A stretch of DNA of 64,000 nucleotides from Pediococcus cellicola (GCF_001438655.1 NZ_JQBR01000003.1:62001-126000), one strand, 5' to 3'. Counted from the first letter of the stretch, positions 28,611-38,427 are shown. Translations and numbers: made by a program. Notes: generated by a model not told the origin, from the sequence alone.

Positions 28611-30941
28611 ATGTCTAAACTTAAATTTTTCATCACTACACTTACTTTTATTATCTTAGGTTTGTATTTTCCCCAAACCATTCAAGCCGATAATACCCAA
28701 TCAAAACCGTTTCCTGACAACGAAATTCTTGGTGTTGGTTCTTATTTTAATGCCTTTGCAGCAGGCACCATGACGATTGATGCCAATAATACCGTACACT
28801 TAGAGGGTCGTTATGCCAGCAACATTCTCGAATCCAGCACAAATAGTTGGAATTCCCGAAACAAAGATACCCAGTGGGGCACCATTACTAGTGCTGGGTC
28901 TGGCTATCTTGTTGGAAAACCGTTGTTTACGGCCAACAAAGTGGATTCTAGCACGACTTACGGCGAATATATGCGCCATATGTTAGATCCCAATGCGCGT
29001 CAAAGAAATGACATTGCTGCCCCGGTGGTATCTTCTAAAAATCAAATTGTTGTAAATAATTTACAGAATGAGGCCAAGAAATACACGGAAACAGATAAAT
29101 TAAACCATGCCGCCTTGTTGAATATCCTGGATACTGGTCATACCGTGGGGACAACCTCTGACTTTTCCGGTGATAATGGCACAAAGCTTGCCTCAGTTAG
29201 TGGAAAAGCACTTGATCCAAACGCGACAGATGTCACCGGTTACTTTGATGCCGCCGCCATTCAATTTAATAAAATCTCTCAATATTATGATCAACTCACA
29301 CAACCAAGTGCAGATGACAATACACAGAATGATAAAGTGGTTGTAAACGATCATGTGAACGATGTGAAAGTCACCCAAACCACCCCGGAGTATCAGAATT
29401 ATACGAACTTAACGATTGACGTCACCCTGCCCGAAAACTACAGTTCAGAGGAAAATTACAAAACACCACCTGTCATTATGGTAGGAATCAACGCAGCCAA
29501 TGCGAGTGACAAGAATTTAAATTTAACGCTTAAAATTCACAACATGAATACTACTACCACATCAGTTCAAGCAGGTGATACTTCTTATGACTCATACACG
29601 TATGCGCCCTACGTTTTCATTAATTGGGACAACGTGACCACCACCAGCCCATTCAGCAACTGGCAAGGATCGTTTAAAATGCAAGCTTACAAGGGTACTG
29701 ATCCTGATGAAAGCCCTGTAAATTCATCCAATGGCACCCAACAAAGTCAGCTTTTCTCAAGCCACGTTTTAAATAATTTTCCTAACGCCAAAACCAGCGG
29801 GACAGATACTTTAGAATTCGGTAATACGGCCGATGACAGCCAACTTTGTGGTGCCATGTTGTTACCTAATGCCAGTGTTTCGCTTGGATCAGGCAGCCGA
29901 ACCCTCTATGGCAGCATTTTATCTGGTAAAAACATTAAAATCGCGCATGATATGCCAGCTTCACGGTTGATTGCTGGCACCTTCGACATCAGTGATATTT
30001 CCGGAAACGTTTTTAGTAATTTGCATTCGGTTGGCCCCTATATTAAAAATCTAAATCTAATCACTACCAATCAGTTAGAGGATGGCGCCATTTCGACCGG
30101 TTTGATAGGCACAACAGTCAATGAAAAAACGATTCATGTGACTGATCCTACTAAATCGGTGGCCTTGCAAGGAACTGTTGTGACTAGAAATAAAAACTAT
30201 CAATTGTTTTACAAGTTGAGTAATCAAAATACAAATTCCGATTGGAAAAAGCTTAATGCAAGTGGCGTCAATACCAATGATAACAGTACGTTCAAAGTAA
30301 ACAATTTAACCAGTCTGCCCGGCTACCAGCAGGGACTATCCATGAAAAATAAAAAATCTGAAGCAGCCGAAGATTTGCCAAGCCTTTCGATGGTTGGTGG
30401 AGATCTACAACGCCAAAATCGAATTGACTTAGTTGTCGCGCCGAAAACGGATGATGATGGCAATCCCATCACAGCAAGTTCTGACTTGACAAGTTATCAG
30501 CACACTACCATTAACCTGACAGAGACGGGCAAACTCACTGCCAGTATTCCAAACGTCTTCAACTTAACAGCTGACGCAACTGATCCGGATAATTATAGTT
30601 CGCCTAAAGAGACGCAAAACATCACAGTCATGAATGATTGGCGTGTGCCTTACACTTTAAATGTACAATACAATGACGGTCTTGCTGCAAAACTGCCAGA
30701 AGATGGCTTTACTTTGTTTGACCAACCAAAATTACTCAGTTACACGGCAAACGGAACTGCTTTTAATATCAGTCAGCCGCTATTACAACAGTCAAACAAT
30801 GCAAGTTTAATCGCCACATCCTCCACAAATTTCCAAATTAAACTTAACGTGAAGCAACTACTTGCGAGCGGTCTTATCCAAAATGAAAAAAAGTATGAAT
30901 TTTTGCTTTATTGGACATTAAATTATCGACTATCGTCCTAA
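28611..30941 (+). CDS. Large secreted surface protein with choice-of-anchor-A-like region and terminal WxL-type motif
   Basis: 776 residues. Signal peptide 1-26 (ends IQA). About residues 33-460 look like the choice-of-anchor-A/collagen-binding-type fold seen in LAB surface proteins: GVGSYFNAFAAGTMTI at the start and GAMLLPNASVSLGSGSRTL then GSILSGKNIKI near 408-442. The middle (500-640) is beta-rich. The C-terminus EFLLYWTLNYRLSS carries a WTL motif, the distal signature of WxL domains. No LPxTG or membrane helix, so attachment would be noncovalent, as for WxL proteins. ATG 28611 follows AGAGGAAA. It heads a cluster with a WxL protein and a DUF916 anchor partner. Confidence 0.72.
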   Translation: MSKLKFFITTLTFIILGLYFPQTIQADNTQSKPFPDNEILGVGSYFNAFAAGTMTIDANNTVHLEGRYASNILESSTNSWNSRNKDTQWGTITSAGSGYLVGKPLFTANKVDSSTTYGEYMRHMLDPNARQRNDIAAPVVSSKNQIVVNNLQNEAKKYTETDKLNHAALLNILDTGHTVGTTSDFSGDNGTKLASVSGKALDPNATDVTGYFDAAAIQFNKISQYYDQLTQPSADDNTQNDKVVVNDHVNDVKVTQTTPEYQNYTNLTIDVTLPENYSSEENYKTPPVIMVGINAANASDKNLNLTLKIHNMNTTTTSVQAGDTSYDSYTYAPYVFINWDNVTTTSPFSNWQGSFKMQAYKGTDPDESPVNSSNGTQQSQLFSSHVLNNFPNAKTSGTDTLEFGNTADDSQLCGAMLLPNASVSLGSGSRTLYGSILSGKNIKIAHDMPASRLIAGTFDISDISGNVFSNLHSVGPYIKNLNLITTNQLEDGAISTGLIGTTVNEKTIHVTDPTKSVALQGTVVTRNKNYQLFYKLSNQNTNSDWKKLNASGVNTNDNSTFKVNNLTSLPGYQQGLSMKNKKSEAAEDLPSLSMVGGDLQRQNRIDLVVAPKTDDDGNPITASSDLTSYQHTTINLTETGKLTASIPNVFNLTADATDPDNYSSPKETQNITVMNDWRVPYTLNVQYNDGLAAKLPEDGFTLFDQPKLLSYTANGTAFNISQPLLQQSNNASLIATSSTNFQIKLNVKQLLASGLIQNEKKYEFLLYWTLNYRLSS

Positions 30942-30979
30942 ATATTTTTATTTCACTTACAAAAAAATAGTGTTTTCCG

Positions 30980-31008
30980 TTGCAATTTAAGTGTGAGACC
31001 TATATACT
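30980..31008 (+). promoter_or_regulatory. Promoter of the short WxL protein gene
   Basis: TTGCAA (30980-30985), 17-bp spacer, TATACT (31003-31008); leader of about 55 nt with AAGGAGA before ATG 31069. It gives this gene expression independent of the large upstream gene. Confidence 0.75.
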
Positions 31009-31068
31009 CTTATATTAGTCACCCAAAAAGGTGTATCACATTAAACACAAGGAGAAAATACAACTATT

Positions 31069-31629
31069 ATGAAAAAACATCGATTGGTTACCACATTAAG
31101 TCTACTAGGTCTCAGTTTAGCTTTAGGCTTAAGTGCTACCCAAGTACATGCTGATGATTTTAGTAAAACTTCCACCGGTCAATTTTCAGTGACAGCTGGG
31201 CAGTTAAGTCTTGAAAATATCCCCAATTTTGATTTTGGCACTGCCAATCTAAAAGACTTAGCCAACGAAACAACGCTTAAAGATCAGACGACCACAAACA
31301 ATACACTTTCTATTTCTGATTATCGGGGTACTTCCAACAGTGGCTGGGCTTTAACTGCTTCTTTAAGTGATTTCATTAATACCAAGAGCAGTAAGAGCGT
31401 AACTGGCGCCATCGCTTTTGCAACCAACAACTCTGCTTCTGGCTCAATCGGCAGTGAAGCAAGCCAAATTTGGGATAATAAAACTGCTAACTTAAATGGT
31501 TCAGGTTCTGTATCAGCCAAGGTGGATAACGAAAAAACTTCATTAACTACAGAAGCGAATAACGCGGTCGATAGCGGGAATTATGAAGCTACCGTGACAT
31601 GGACGCTTGGCAATACTTCCGCAAATTAA
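31069..31629 (+). CDS. WxL domain cell-surface protein
   Basis: 186 residues. Signal peptide 1-28 (ends VHA-D). The rest is one WxL domain: N-terminal SLENIPNFDFGT, DYRGTSNSGWALTASLSDF with the proximal W-A-L, and EATVTWTLGNTSAN with the distal W-T-L. WxL domains bind peptidoglycan noncovalently. It has its own promoter and a hairpin terminator after it. Partner genes are the large WxL-type protein before and the DUF916 protein after. Confidence 0.92.
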   Translation: MKKHRLVTTLSLLGLSLALGLSATQVHADDFSKTSTGQFSVTAGQLSLENIPNFDFGTANLKDLANETTLKDQTTTNNTLSISDYRGTSNSGWALTASLSDFINTKSSKSVTGAIAFATNNSASGSIGSEASQIWDNKTANLNGSGSVSAKVDNEKTSLTTEANNAVDSGNYEATVTWTLGNTSAN

Positions 31630-31655
31630 TCACTTTTGAGAGCAAAACTAACCAG

Positions 31656-31706
31656 AAGGTAATACGGCTGGCTAACTTATTGGGTTAGTGCCAATTACCT
31701 TTTTTT
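31656..31706 (+). terminator. Terminator or partial attenuator between WxL and DUF916 genes
   Basis: Two-tier stem: AAGGTAAT / ATTACCTT outside and GGCTGGCTAAC / GGTTAGTGCC inside, followed by a T7 run. It lies 20 bp before the DUF916 start with no separate promoter visible, so read-through probably sets a lower level of the anchor protein relative to the WxL protein. Confidence 0.75.
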
Positions 31707-31725
31707 ATATCTAAAAGGAGAAAAA

Positions 31726-32745
31726 ATGTTTCATAGATTAATGAAAATTATTTTAACCGTGGGAATTTTCGGGCTTAGTCTTTTGGCAATTCCTCACTCA
31801 GTTCAGGCTGCAGGAGCTAATTTTACGGTTGCTCGAATTGCCAGTGGTCAACAAAATGACCCTACCGTTTCATATTTTGATCTAAAACTAAAACCTGGCC
31901 AAACAACCCACATCAAAGTGAAGGTGACTAACTTAACGACTAAGCCACTTCATTTGATAGCATCGCCCAACACAGGTTATACGACTGATGGCGGTTCAGT
32001 AGCTTATGATCTCAAGTCATTAGGTGAGAAAAGTAGTGCTCCCTATCAACTAGAAAGTCTTATGGGTGGACAGCAAAAACTTACGATCCCTGCTTCTAGC
32101 GAAAAAATAGTGACTTTTCCAATTAAAATGCCAGTAACACCTTTCAAGGGTGTCCTAGATGGCGCCATTTATTTTCTCAATCCCCAAGCTTCGCAGACTA
32201 CGACGACAGATAAGAAGAACTTCGCCATTAAAAATCGCTTTGCCCTCGCTTTAGGTGTCACTATTCACGAAGACACCCAAACAACGGTATCGCCAAAACT
32301 AGCTTTGGGTACAATTTCAACCGGTACTGATCAAAGTGACCAATTTAGTCCAGCCATTAAAGCGCAAATCATGAACACTCATGCCGCATTGGCGAAAAAA
32401 TTACAAATAAAAAGTGAAGTTTCGCAAAACGGGAAAAAGCTTTATGAAACTCAAGCTAAAAATTTGACGATGGCTGCCGATTCCAACTTTAAATATGCCA
32501 TTACTACGAATCACGCTGCGTTAAAGCCGGGGACTTATCACTTAAAATTGGCTGCTAAAAGTGGCTCGCAAAAATGGACGTTCAATCGTACTTTTACAAT
32601 TTCAAAAGATGAAGCTGCCGCCGCTAACAAACACGCTCATGTCAAAAAGAGCTATACACTCTGGATTGCATTAGCTGTGTTACTAATCCTCTTACTGTTA
32701 ATTTTGGCTTATTGGTTAGGGAGACGGGGTTCAAAAAAAAATTAA
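31726..32745 (+). CDS. DUF916/DUF3324 WxL-interacting membrane protein
   Basis: 339 residues. Signal peptide 1-28; DUF916 at about 30-150 (FTVARIASGQQND, YFDLKLKPGQTTHIKVKVTN); DUF3324 at about 160-290 with FAIKNRFALALGV; transmembrane helix 310-332 and basic tail GRRGSKKN. Proteins of this type partner with WxL proteins and are thought to present or retain them at the wall. No sortase signal. ATG 31726 follows AAAGGAG. Confidence 0.9.
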   Translation: MFHRLMKIILTVGIFGLSLLAIPHSVQAAGANFTVARIASGQQNDPTVSYFDLKLKPGQTTHIKVKVTNLTTKPLHLIASPNTGYTTDGGSVAYDLKSLGEKSSAPYQLESLMGGQQKLTIPASSEKIVTFPIKMPVTPFKGVLDGAIYFLNPQASQTTTTDKKNFAIKNRFALALGVTIHEDTQTTVSPKLALGTISTGTDQSDQFSPAIKAQIMNTHAALAKKLQIKSEVSQNGKKLYETQAKNLTMAADSNFKYAITTNHAALKPGTYHLKLAAKSGSQKWTFNRTFTISKDEAAAANKHAHVKKSYTLWIALAVLLILLLLILAYWLGRRGSKKN

Positions 32746-32752
32746 TGCGCAT

Positions 32753-32800
32753 AAAAAGGCGATAGCCGTATGGAAAATTCCATACGACTATCGTCTTTTT
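32753..32800. terminator. Terminator between the WxL cluster and DUF951 gene
   Basis: Long stem AAAAAGGCGATAG...CTATCGTCTTTTT with inner CGTATGGAA / TTCCATACG; A and T tracts on both sides fit both converging genes. Confidence 0.85.
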
Positions 32801-32849
32801 AAATAAAATCTTTATCATTAAGTTATATTCAAACTCACAAAGCAGATAA

Positions 32850-33047
32850 TTAGTCTGCTGCTTTTTTCAAAACCTTTTTTAATTTTCGTTCAAATTCACG
32901 TCGTGGCAGCATGACAATGTGCCCACAATTCAAACATTTAATTTTAATATCCATCCCCATGCGAATGATCTTCCAATCATTAGCCTGACAAGCATGCGGC
33001 TTTTTCATTTCCACTTCATCGTTCAAATCGTATGTTTTCATTACCAT
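32850..33047 (-). CDS. DUF951 family small zinc-ribbon-like protein
   Basis: 65 residues: YDLNDEVEMKKPHAC at the N-terminus, WKIIRMGMDIKIKCLNCGH, and a basic C-terminal helix. Three conserved Cys residues (KPHAC, CLNC) may bind metal. DUF951 genes usually lie beside parB and ychF. It follows parB by 13 bp on the same strand. Function is not known; nucleic-acid binding is plausible. Confidence 0.88.
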   Translation of the reverse strand: MVMKTYDLNDEVEMKKPHACQANDWKIIRMGMDIKIKCLNCGHIVMLPRREFERKLKKVLKKAAD

Positions 33048-33060
33048 TTTTATTTACCCC

Positions 33061-33924
33061 TTAATCCAAAGAAACGTGCAATAACTCCAAAATCCGCGAT
33101 AAATCATCATTAGACACATAGTTGATTTCGATTTTACCGCCCTTTTCTTTTTGTTCAATGGTTGCCTTTGTCCCAAATTTCTCCTGTAATTGCGCTTCAA
33201 TTTCGCGCACATAAGGGGAAACTTTTTTGGCTGTTGTGAGTCGTTTAACTGGTCGTGTTGCTTGAGCATTTAACTGATTTACAAGCCGTTCTAACTGTCG
33301 TACCGTCAAATGATCGCTCACGACACGTTTAGCCAATGGAATTAGTTTATGCCGGTTCTTCAATCCAAGCAAGGTTCTTGCTTGTCCCATCGATAGTTGC
33401 CCATTCTGCAACATATTTTTGATTGTCTGTGGCAAACGTAACAGTCGGAGATAATTCGCGATATATGGGCGACTTTTACCCAATTTTTCTGAAACTTGGG
33501 CTTGTGTAAAATTCAACTTGGCCATTAGTGAGTCATAGGCTTGGGCTTCTTCAAGAGGCGTTAAATCCTCCCGCTGTAGATTTTCAATTACCGCCGCTTC
33601 CATGGTTTCGGCATCACTGAGTTGACTCACTAATGCCGGGATCGTGTGTAAGCCTGCCATTTTGGCAGCACGCATTCGCCGCTCTCCGGCAATTAATTCA
33701 AAATAGTTTTCCGAAGCCGCCTGTTTGCGAACCACAATCGGTTGAAAGACACCGGATTCTTGAATAGAATTAGCTAACTCACGTAACGCTTTGGCATCAA
33801 AATTATGTCGCGGTTGGTAAGGGTTGGGATGAATATTTTTTAAATTAATCTCAACAACTTGTTTCGCATCCTCGTCACGTAAAAGCTTCTCAGCTCCCAT
33901 TAAAGTTTTTGATTTACTCGTCAT
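33061..33924 (-). CDS. parB: ParB/Spo0J/Noc-type chromosome partition protein
   Basis: 287 residues. ParB N-terminal CTPase region at about 22-112 with IHPNPYQPR and box [31 protein letters not shown]; central helix-turn-helix about 135-190 ([32 protein letters not shown]); C-terminal dimer domain. It nucleates on parS near the origin and loads SMC. It overlaps rsmG by four bases. Where many relatives carry noc-parA-parB, only this one gene lies between rsmG and DUF951, and no parA is in the window. Whether it is ParB or Noc cannot be settled without alignment; synteny with DUF951 favours ParB. Confidence 0.93.
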   Translation of the reverse strand: MTSKSKTLMGAEKLLRDEDAKQVVEINLKNIHPNPYQPRHNFDAKALRELANSIQESGVFQPIVVRKQAASENYFELIAGERRMRAAKMAGLHTIPALVSQLSDAETMEAAVIENLQREDLTPLEEAQAYDSLMAKLNFTQAQVSEKLGKSRPYIANYLRLLRLPQTIKNMLQNGQLSMGQARTLLGLKNRHKLIPLAKRVVSDHLTVRQLERLVNQLNAQATRPVKRLTTAKKVSPYVREIEAQLQEKFGTKATIEQKEKGGKIEINYVSNDDLSRILELLHVSLD

Positions 33925-34673
33925 GCTGGGTTACTCCCTTTTTCCTTACTTACAATTGGTTCTTTATTCGGAGTGCCTGGTTTACGTGGATATTTTTTGG
34001 GGGTTGTCTTAACCTTGTCAATCCATACCAAATGCCGTACATCGCCCGAAACTGGTAAGTTTAGCTGCTCATCATGATTCAATTTGCCACCCAAAATTGC
34101 GATCGCACGATCTGCATCCCGCACTTCTTCTGGCGTATGACTTGCTTTCAATGCCACTAATTGCCCACCAATTTTGACTAATGGCAAACACAACTCTGCT
34201 AACACGGATAACCGAGCTACTGCACGAGCCGTTACGAGGTCAAAAGCTTCTCGATGTCCCAATTTGGGCTTTGCGAAGGTTTCCGCTCGATCATGGCAAA
34301 GTGTCATGTCTGTTAATTCTAGCTTTTCTACTAAATTATGCAAAAAAGTGATGCGTTTATTCAAAGAATCCACAATTGTGACCTTCAACTGCGGAAAAAC
34401 AATTTTTAAAGGAATGGATGGAAACCCTGCACCAGCCCCTACATCGCACAATGTGATAGGTTGCTGAAACAAAGCTGGATTCTGTATACCTGGCACTAAA
34501 GAATCATAAAAATGTTTCAAATAAACATCGTCTTGTTCCGTAATTGCGGTCAAGTTTACGTGTTCATTAATGGTAATTAAATAATCGTAATATGTATGAA
34601 ACTGCTGCATCTGTGTATCTGTTAAGTGAAGTCCGTGATCAGCAAGGGCTTGTCGAAAAGCTTCTGGGTTCAT
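33921..34673 (-). CDS. rsmG: 16S rRNA (guanine-527 N7) methyltransferase
   Basis: 250 residues. Methylates G527 of 16S rRNA; loss gives low-level streptomycin resistance in other bacteria. SAM-binding motif [17 protein letters not shown] at about 75-91, [10 protein letters not shown], and [20 protein letters not shown]. The basic C-terminal tail [14 protein letters not shown] is normal for the family. It is coupled to parB (ATGA overlap), a conserved arrangement near the replication origin. Confidence 0.96.
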   Translation of the reverse strand: MNPEAFRQALADHGLHLTDTQMQQFHTYYDYLITINEHVNLTAITEQDDVYLKHFYDSLVPGIQNPALFQQPITLCDVGAGAGFPSIPLKIVFPQLKVTIVDSLNKRITFLHNLVEKLELTDMTLCHDRAETFAKPKLGHREAFDLVTARAVARLSVLAELCLPLVKIGGQLVALKASHTPEEVRDADRAIAILGGKLNHDEQLNLPVSGDVRHLVWIDKVKTTPKKYPRKPGTPNKEPIVSKEKGSNPA

Positions 34674-34841
34674 ATGATTCCTCCATTGTGAAACAAAAAG
34701 TGTTCCACGTTATTATAAACGATTCTTAACAGCGGAACAAGGCACTGTAAAAATAGATTACCACTCTCACCACCATAATCCATTTCGGTATAAATTGAAC
34801 TCATTTTTTAGCTTCAGTGCCTCTCAACCTATTTTTCAAAA

Positions 34842-34878
34842 AAAGTGACTCAAAATATTCATTCTTTTGAGTCACTTT
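34842..34878 (-). terminator. Terminator of the beta-glucoside operon
   Basis: Perfect 14-bp stem AAAGTGACTCAAAA / TTTTGAGTCACTTT followed on the minus strand by a T run. Confidence 0.85.
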
Positions 34879-34896
34879 ATACTATTTATATAAAAA

Positions 34897-36375
34897 CTAT
34901 TCATCTAACGCTTTACCATTAGTCTCAATGATGTGTTTCATCCAGCCATATGATTTCTTAGGAATCCGTTTTAAACTCCCATGACCCAAATCATCCATAT
35001 CGACATACACAAAGCCATAACGTTTCTTCATTTCTCCGGTTGAAAGAGAGATCAAGTCAATGGGTGCCCACATGGTATACCCAATACAAGGCACCTTATC
35101 AATATTAATGGCATCCGCCATTGCCGATAAGTGTTTCTGCAAATAATCAATTCGATAATCATCTTTCACATAACCTTTATCGTCTGGTTTATCAATTGCT
35201 CCCATTCCATTTTCAACAATGAAAATTGGTTTTTGAATGCGATCATAGATCATATTCATGGTATACCGTAGACCAAGTGGATCCAGTCCCCAACCCCATG
35301 GTGTCTTTTCGAGATAAGGATTGGCCGAGCCTCCAACATTAAACCAGGCATCGCCAGCCTTAGAAGTATTAGAGCGATAATAACTGAAAGCAATAAAATC
35401 GAGTTGCCCCTCTTTTAAAGTTTGTTTATCACTTGGATCCATCTTAATTTCGCTAAGTCCTTTAACACCATGATGTTGCAAAATTTCATCAGCATACCTT
35501 GGATAGTAACCTCTTCCCATTGTATCTACGAAATACCAATTTTCACGCAACTCTGCTTGATTATGAAAGACATCTTCCGGCTTGCATGTTGCGGGATAGC
35601 AAGTACTGAGCGCATACATTGTCCCAAATTGGCTATGCGGCATTAACTTGTGCCCAAGACTAACGGTTTTAGCCGAGGCCACAAACATATTGTGAGCCGC
35701 TTGGTATCTACTCAAGCCTGTTGCTTTATGTACCCCACTGGGACCAAAGCCACGTACCGCATTAATTTCATTAAAAGTCAGCCAGTATTTGCATCTGTTG
35801 CCAAAATGTTCAAATAATGTTTTCGCATATTTTACGTAAAAGTCAATAACTTTCCGCGAGTTCCAACCATCATATTTCAGTGCTAAATGAACCGGCATTT
35901 CATCATGACAAATGGTAATCAGTGGTTGAATATGGTATTTTTCAAGCTCACTAAGCACGTTATCATAAAACTTCAGTCCCTCTTTATTCGGCTCTGTTTC
36001 TTCACCATTGGGAAAAATTCTACTCCAAGCAATGGAAAAACGATAAACATTAAATCCCATCCCGGCCATTAACTTAATGTCTTCTTTGTAATGATGATAG
36101 AAATCCACGGCTTGATGGCTAGGATAATAGTGGTCTTCCAGCCAAACCGGCTTGGCATCTTCTGGCACATCTTCTGCATCCAAAAAAGAACTTTTAGGAT
36201 TGATAATCCTACCATCAGGCATTTTCATCGTATGATGCCGCGGATGCTCCGGTGAACCATTTGTTTCATAGTCATGTGTTGAAGGGCCACGACCGCCTTC
36301 ATCATAACCACCTTCATATTGAAAATCTGCAGTTGCACCGCCCCATAAAAAGTTTGTTGGTAATTCCTTAGTCAT
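34897..36375 (-). CDS. 6-phospho-beta-glucosidase, GH1
   Basis: 492 residues. Hydrolyses phosphorylated beta-glucosides (cellobiose, salicin or arbutin type) made by the partner PTS. GH1 features: NFLWGGATADFQYEGG at the start, acid/base E203 in LTFNEIN, nucleophile E388 in FIVENG, and the phosphate-binding segment STGEMKKRYGFVYVD near the C-terminus that marks the 6-phospho class. ATG 36375 is used; GAAGGAG lies in the end of the PTS gene, and the two genes overlap by 8 bp. Substrate specificity cannot be told. Confidence 0.93.
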   Translation of the reverse strand: MTKELPTNFLWGGATADFQYEGGYDEGGRGPSTHDYETNGSPEHPRHHTMKMPDGRIINPKSSFLDAEDVPEDAKPVWLEDHYYPSHQAVDFYHHYKEDIKLMAGMGFNVYRFSIAWSRIFPNGEETEPNKEGLKFYDNVLSELEKYHIQPLITICHDEMPVHLALKYDGWNSRKVIDFYVKYAKTLFEHFGNRCKYWLTFNEINAVRGFGPSGVHKATGLSRYQAAHNMFVASAKTVSLGHKLMPHSQFGTMYALSTCYPATCKPEDVFHNQAELRENWYFVDTMGRGYYPRYADEILQHHGVKGLSEIKMDPSDKQTLKEGQLDFIAFSYYRSNTSKAGDAWFNVGGSANPYLEKTPWGWGLDPLGLRYTMNMIYDRIQKPIFIVENGMGAIDKPDDKGYVKDDYRIDYLQKHLSAMADAINIDKVPCIGYTMWAPIDLISLSTGEMKKRYGFVYVDMDDLGHGSLKRIPKKSYGWMKHIIETNGKALDE

Positions 36376-38254
36376 TGTTATAATCTCCTTCATTTAAAAT
36401 TGTTCCAACAGATACCTGGCCTTCCTCTTTAAGCAAGACTTTCTTACCGTTAGGATTTGTTAGAATTAACATTGTGGTTAAATCATACCCTTTTCCTTCA
36501 ATCAATTTACGGTCGACTCGAACAATAGGTTCCCCTGCACGAACTTTATCACCTTGATGAACGAGCACATCAAAACCCTCACCCTTTAAATTAACAGTAT
36601 TAATACCAATGTGGACTAGAATTTCAATACCTTCTTTAGTTGTAATTCCGAACGCATGACCAGTTGGAAACATTGCCGTGATTTCACCATTTGCCGGCGA
36701 ACAAATAAAGTTGCTCTCCAATTTAAATGCCACACCTTTACCTAATGCACCGCTAGCAAACGCCTCGTCTTTAACCTCTTTTAAAGGTTCAACTATGCCA
36801 TCACTAACCGCCACAATCGCATTATCTGGATAAGTTTGACTCACAGGAGTCGTGACACTTTTTGCCTTCTTACCTTCATCAATTCCTAAAACAAAAGTTA
36901 CCGCTGCTGAAACTACAATTGCAGTAATAATACCTCCAACTATTGCGCCTACAGTCTTTTCAAATATTGGTAAAGCCAAAACATTTGAGTAACCCATGAT
37001 GTAGGCTTTTGCCCCAAAAATTCCGGCAACCACACCACCAGCAAAACCGCCGGCCATCACGCCGTACATCGGTTTCTTATACTTCAAGTTAATTCCGTAT
37101 AAAGAGGGTTCCGTAACGCCAGCAACAATCGCACCCACAGCTAACGACCAGGCTTGACTCTTCAATTTTTTATTTTTTGTCTTTAAAGCAACGCCTATAT
37201 TCGCGCCGCCTTCTGACATGTTGTGTAGTAAAAATGCTGGCCGAAGAATTGGATCGTATCCTGGATCACTAATAAGTTGTGGCATAAATGGTGCTAAAGC
37301 CGTGTGCATGCCAGTCATTACCAACCAAGGAAGTACAGCAGCCAATAGGCCAACGGCAAGCGGACCAACCGTACCATTCAAAAACATAACTAATGTCGCA
37401 ATCATTTGCCCTAGGTAATCACCAATTGGACCTAAAATTAGAAACCCTAAAGTTCCGGATACAAAGATAGTACCTAAACCAACAAAAATTGATTTAAAAA
37501 TCCCTGGTACAATTTTATTCAAGAATTTTTCGGTAAAGTAGGCCACAATCGAAATTAGCAATGCAGGAAGCAATGACGTCCCGTAATTAATCACTTTAAC
37601 TGGTAAATTAAATAAGGTTGGATTCGCCATATTAGGATGTGCTGCCATCTGTGTGACTAAGTCGTGAAAACCTGGATAAAGCAACGAAGCAGTAGCCATC
37701 ATAGAATATGTGGGTGTTCCTCCTAACTTGGTTGCAGCCCCATAAGCCACTACAATCGGCATAAAGTAAAATGGAGAATCTGCAATAGCAGATAAAAGCG
37801 TATAAGTGGTCGTTTTGGCAAAGCTAGGCTCGATGAATGTGATGATTAAAAGCAAAACTACTTTAAACATCCCGCCAGCAATTAATCCAGGAATCATTGG
37901 TGTGACAGATGCTTGAATAAAGTTAATGATCTTTCCACCGGCATTTCTCCAAGTCCACTTTGTTTCCTTTGGGACATCGAGATTCTCATCAATAGGTTTT
38001 TCAGTCGTTAAATCGAAATCTTTAACAATTGCGTTATAAGTAGGCAATAAGTTTTGCCCCAAGATAATCATGTATTGACCACCAGCATACACGACGCCAA
38101 GGACAGCATCCATATCTTCCAAGTCCGTTTTGTTAGCTTTGGAAACATCCTTAAGCACGAATCTCAATCGAGTCATACAATGTGTCACGCTTTTTATATT
38201 TTCAACGTTACCGACGTTTTCAACGATTTGTTGCGCTAATTTATGGTAGTCCAT
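36368..38254 (-). CDS. Beta-glucoside PTS permease, EIIBCA
   Basis: 628 residues in domain order B-C-A. EIIB has the phospho-acceptor C26 in VTHCMTRLRF; EIIC (about 105-455) has about ten membrane segments with ADSPFYFMPIVVAYGAAT and GVTEPSLYGI; EIIA has active His near 549 in EILVHIGINTVNLKGEGF. It imports and phosphorylates beta-glucosides with HPr. It is the first gene of an operon with a GH1 enzyme and is divergent from an RpiR regulator; two inverted operator-like elements lie between. Confidence 0.94.
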   Translation of the reverse strand: MDYHKLAQQIVENVGNVENIKSVTHCMTRLRFVLKDVSKANKTDLEDMDAVLGVVYAGGQYMIILGQNLLPTYNAIVKDFDLTTEKPIDENLDVPKETKWTWRNAGGKIINFIQASVTPMIPGLIAGGMFKVVLLLIITFIEPSFAKTTTYTLLSAIADSPFYFMPIVVAYGAATKLGGTPTYSMMATASLLYPGFHDLVTQMAAHPNMANPTLFNLPVKVINYGTSLLPALLISIVAYFTEKFLNKIVPGIFKSIFVGLGTIFVSGTLGFLILGPIGDYLGQMIATLVMFLNGTVGPLAVGLLAAVLPWLVMTGMHTALAPFMPQLISDPGYDPILRPAFLLHNMSEGGANIGVALKTKNKKLKSQAWSLAVGAIVAGVTEPSLYGINLKYKKPMYGVMAGGFAGGVVAGIFGAKAYIMGYSNVLALPIFEKTVGAIVGGIITAIVVSAAVTFVLGIDEGKKAKSVTTPVSQTYPDNAIVAVSDGIVEPLKEVKDEAFASGALGKGVAFKLESNFICSPANGEITAMFPTGHAFGITTKEGIEILVHIGINTVNLKGEGFDVLVHQGDKVRAGEPIVRVDRKLIEGKGYDLTTMLILTNPNGKKVLLKEEGQVSVGTILNEGDYNND

Positions 38255-38289
38255 GATAAATTCTCCTTTACGTTTTCTTTTTAGCGATT

Positions 38290-38397
38290 GATAATTTTAT
38301 CATTATTTTTGTTACTTTTTACAATTACATACTATCACCGAATATAAGCTCTTACAATACAAAAAATAAAAATAACAAAAAATGTGATAGAATTATC
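38290..38397. promoter_or_regulatory. Divergent control region with two inverted 30-bp operator-like copies
   Basis: The segment 38290-38320 read on the minus strand and 38368-38397 read on the plus strand are near copies of one 30-bp element, beginning AAAAAnTAACAAAAA and ending GATAnAATTATC. Each overlaps the expected -10 region (TAAAAT toward the PTS, TAGAAT toward the regulator). The symmetry suggests that the RpiR protein binds both and controls the two directions together. Confidence 0.6.
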
Positions 38398-38427
38398 TTA
38401 AAAATAAGAAGGAAAAGATGATTTCCA

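Noticed and set aside
34700-34725. parS site near rsmG (GTGTTCCACGTTATTA)
   Set aside because: Only the left half resembles the TGTTTCACGTGAAACA consensus. TGTTTCACTCGAAAAG near 48223 also differs at four positions and lies in a coding region. No clear parS was found.
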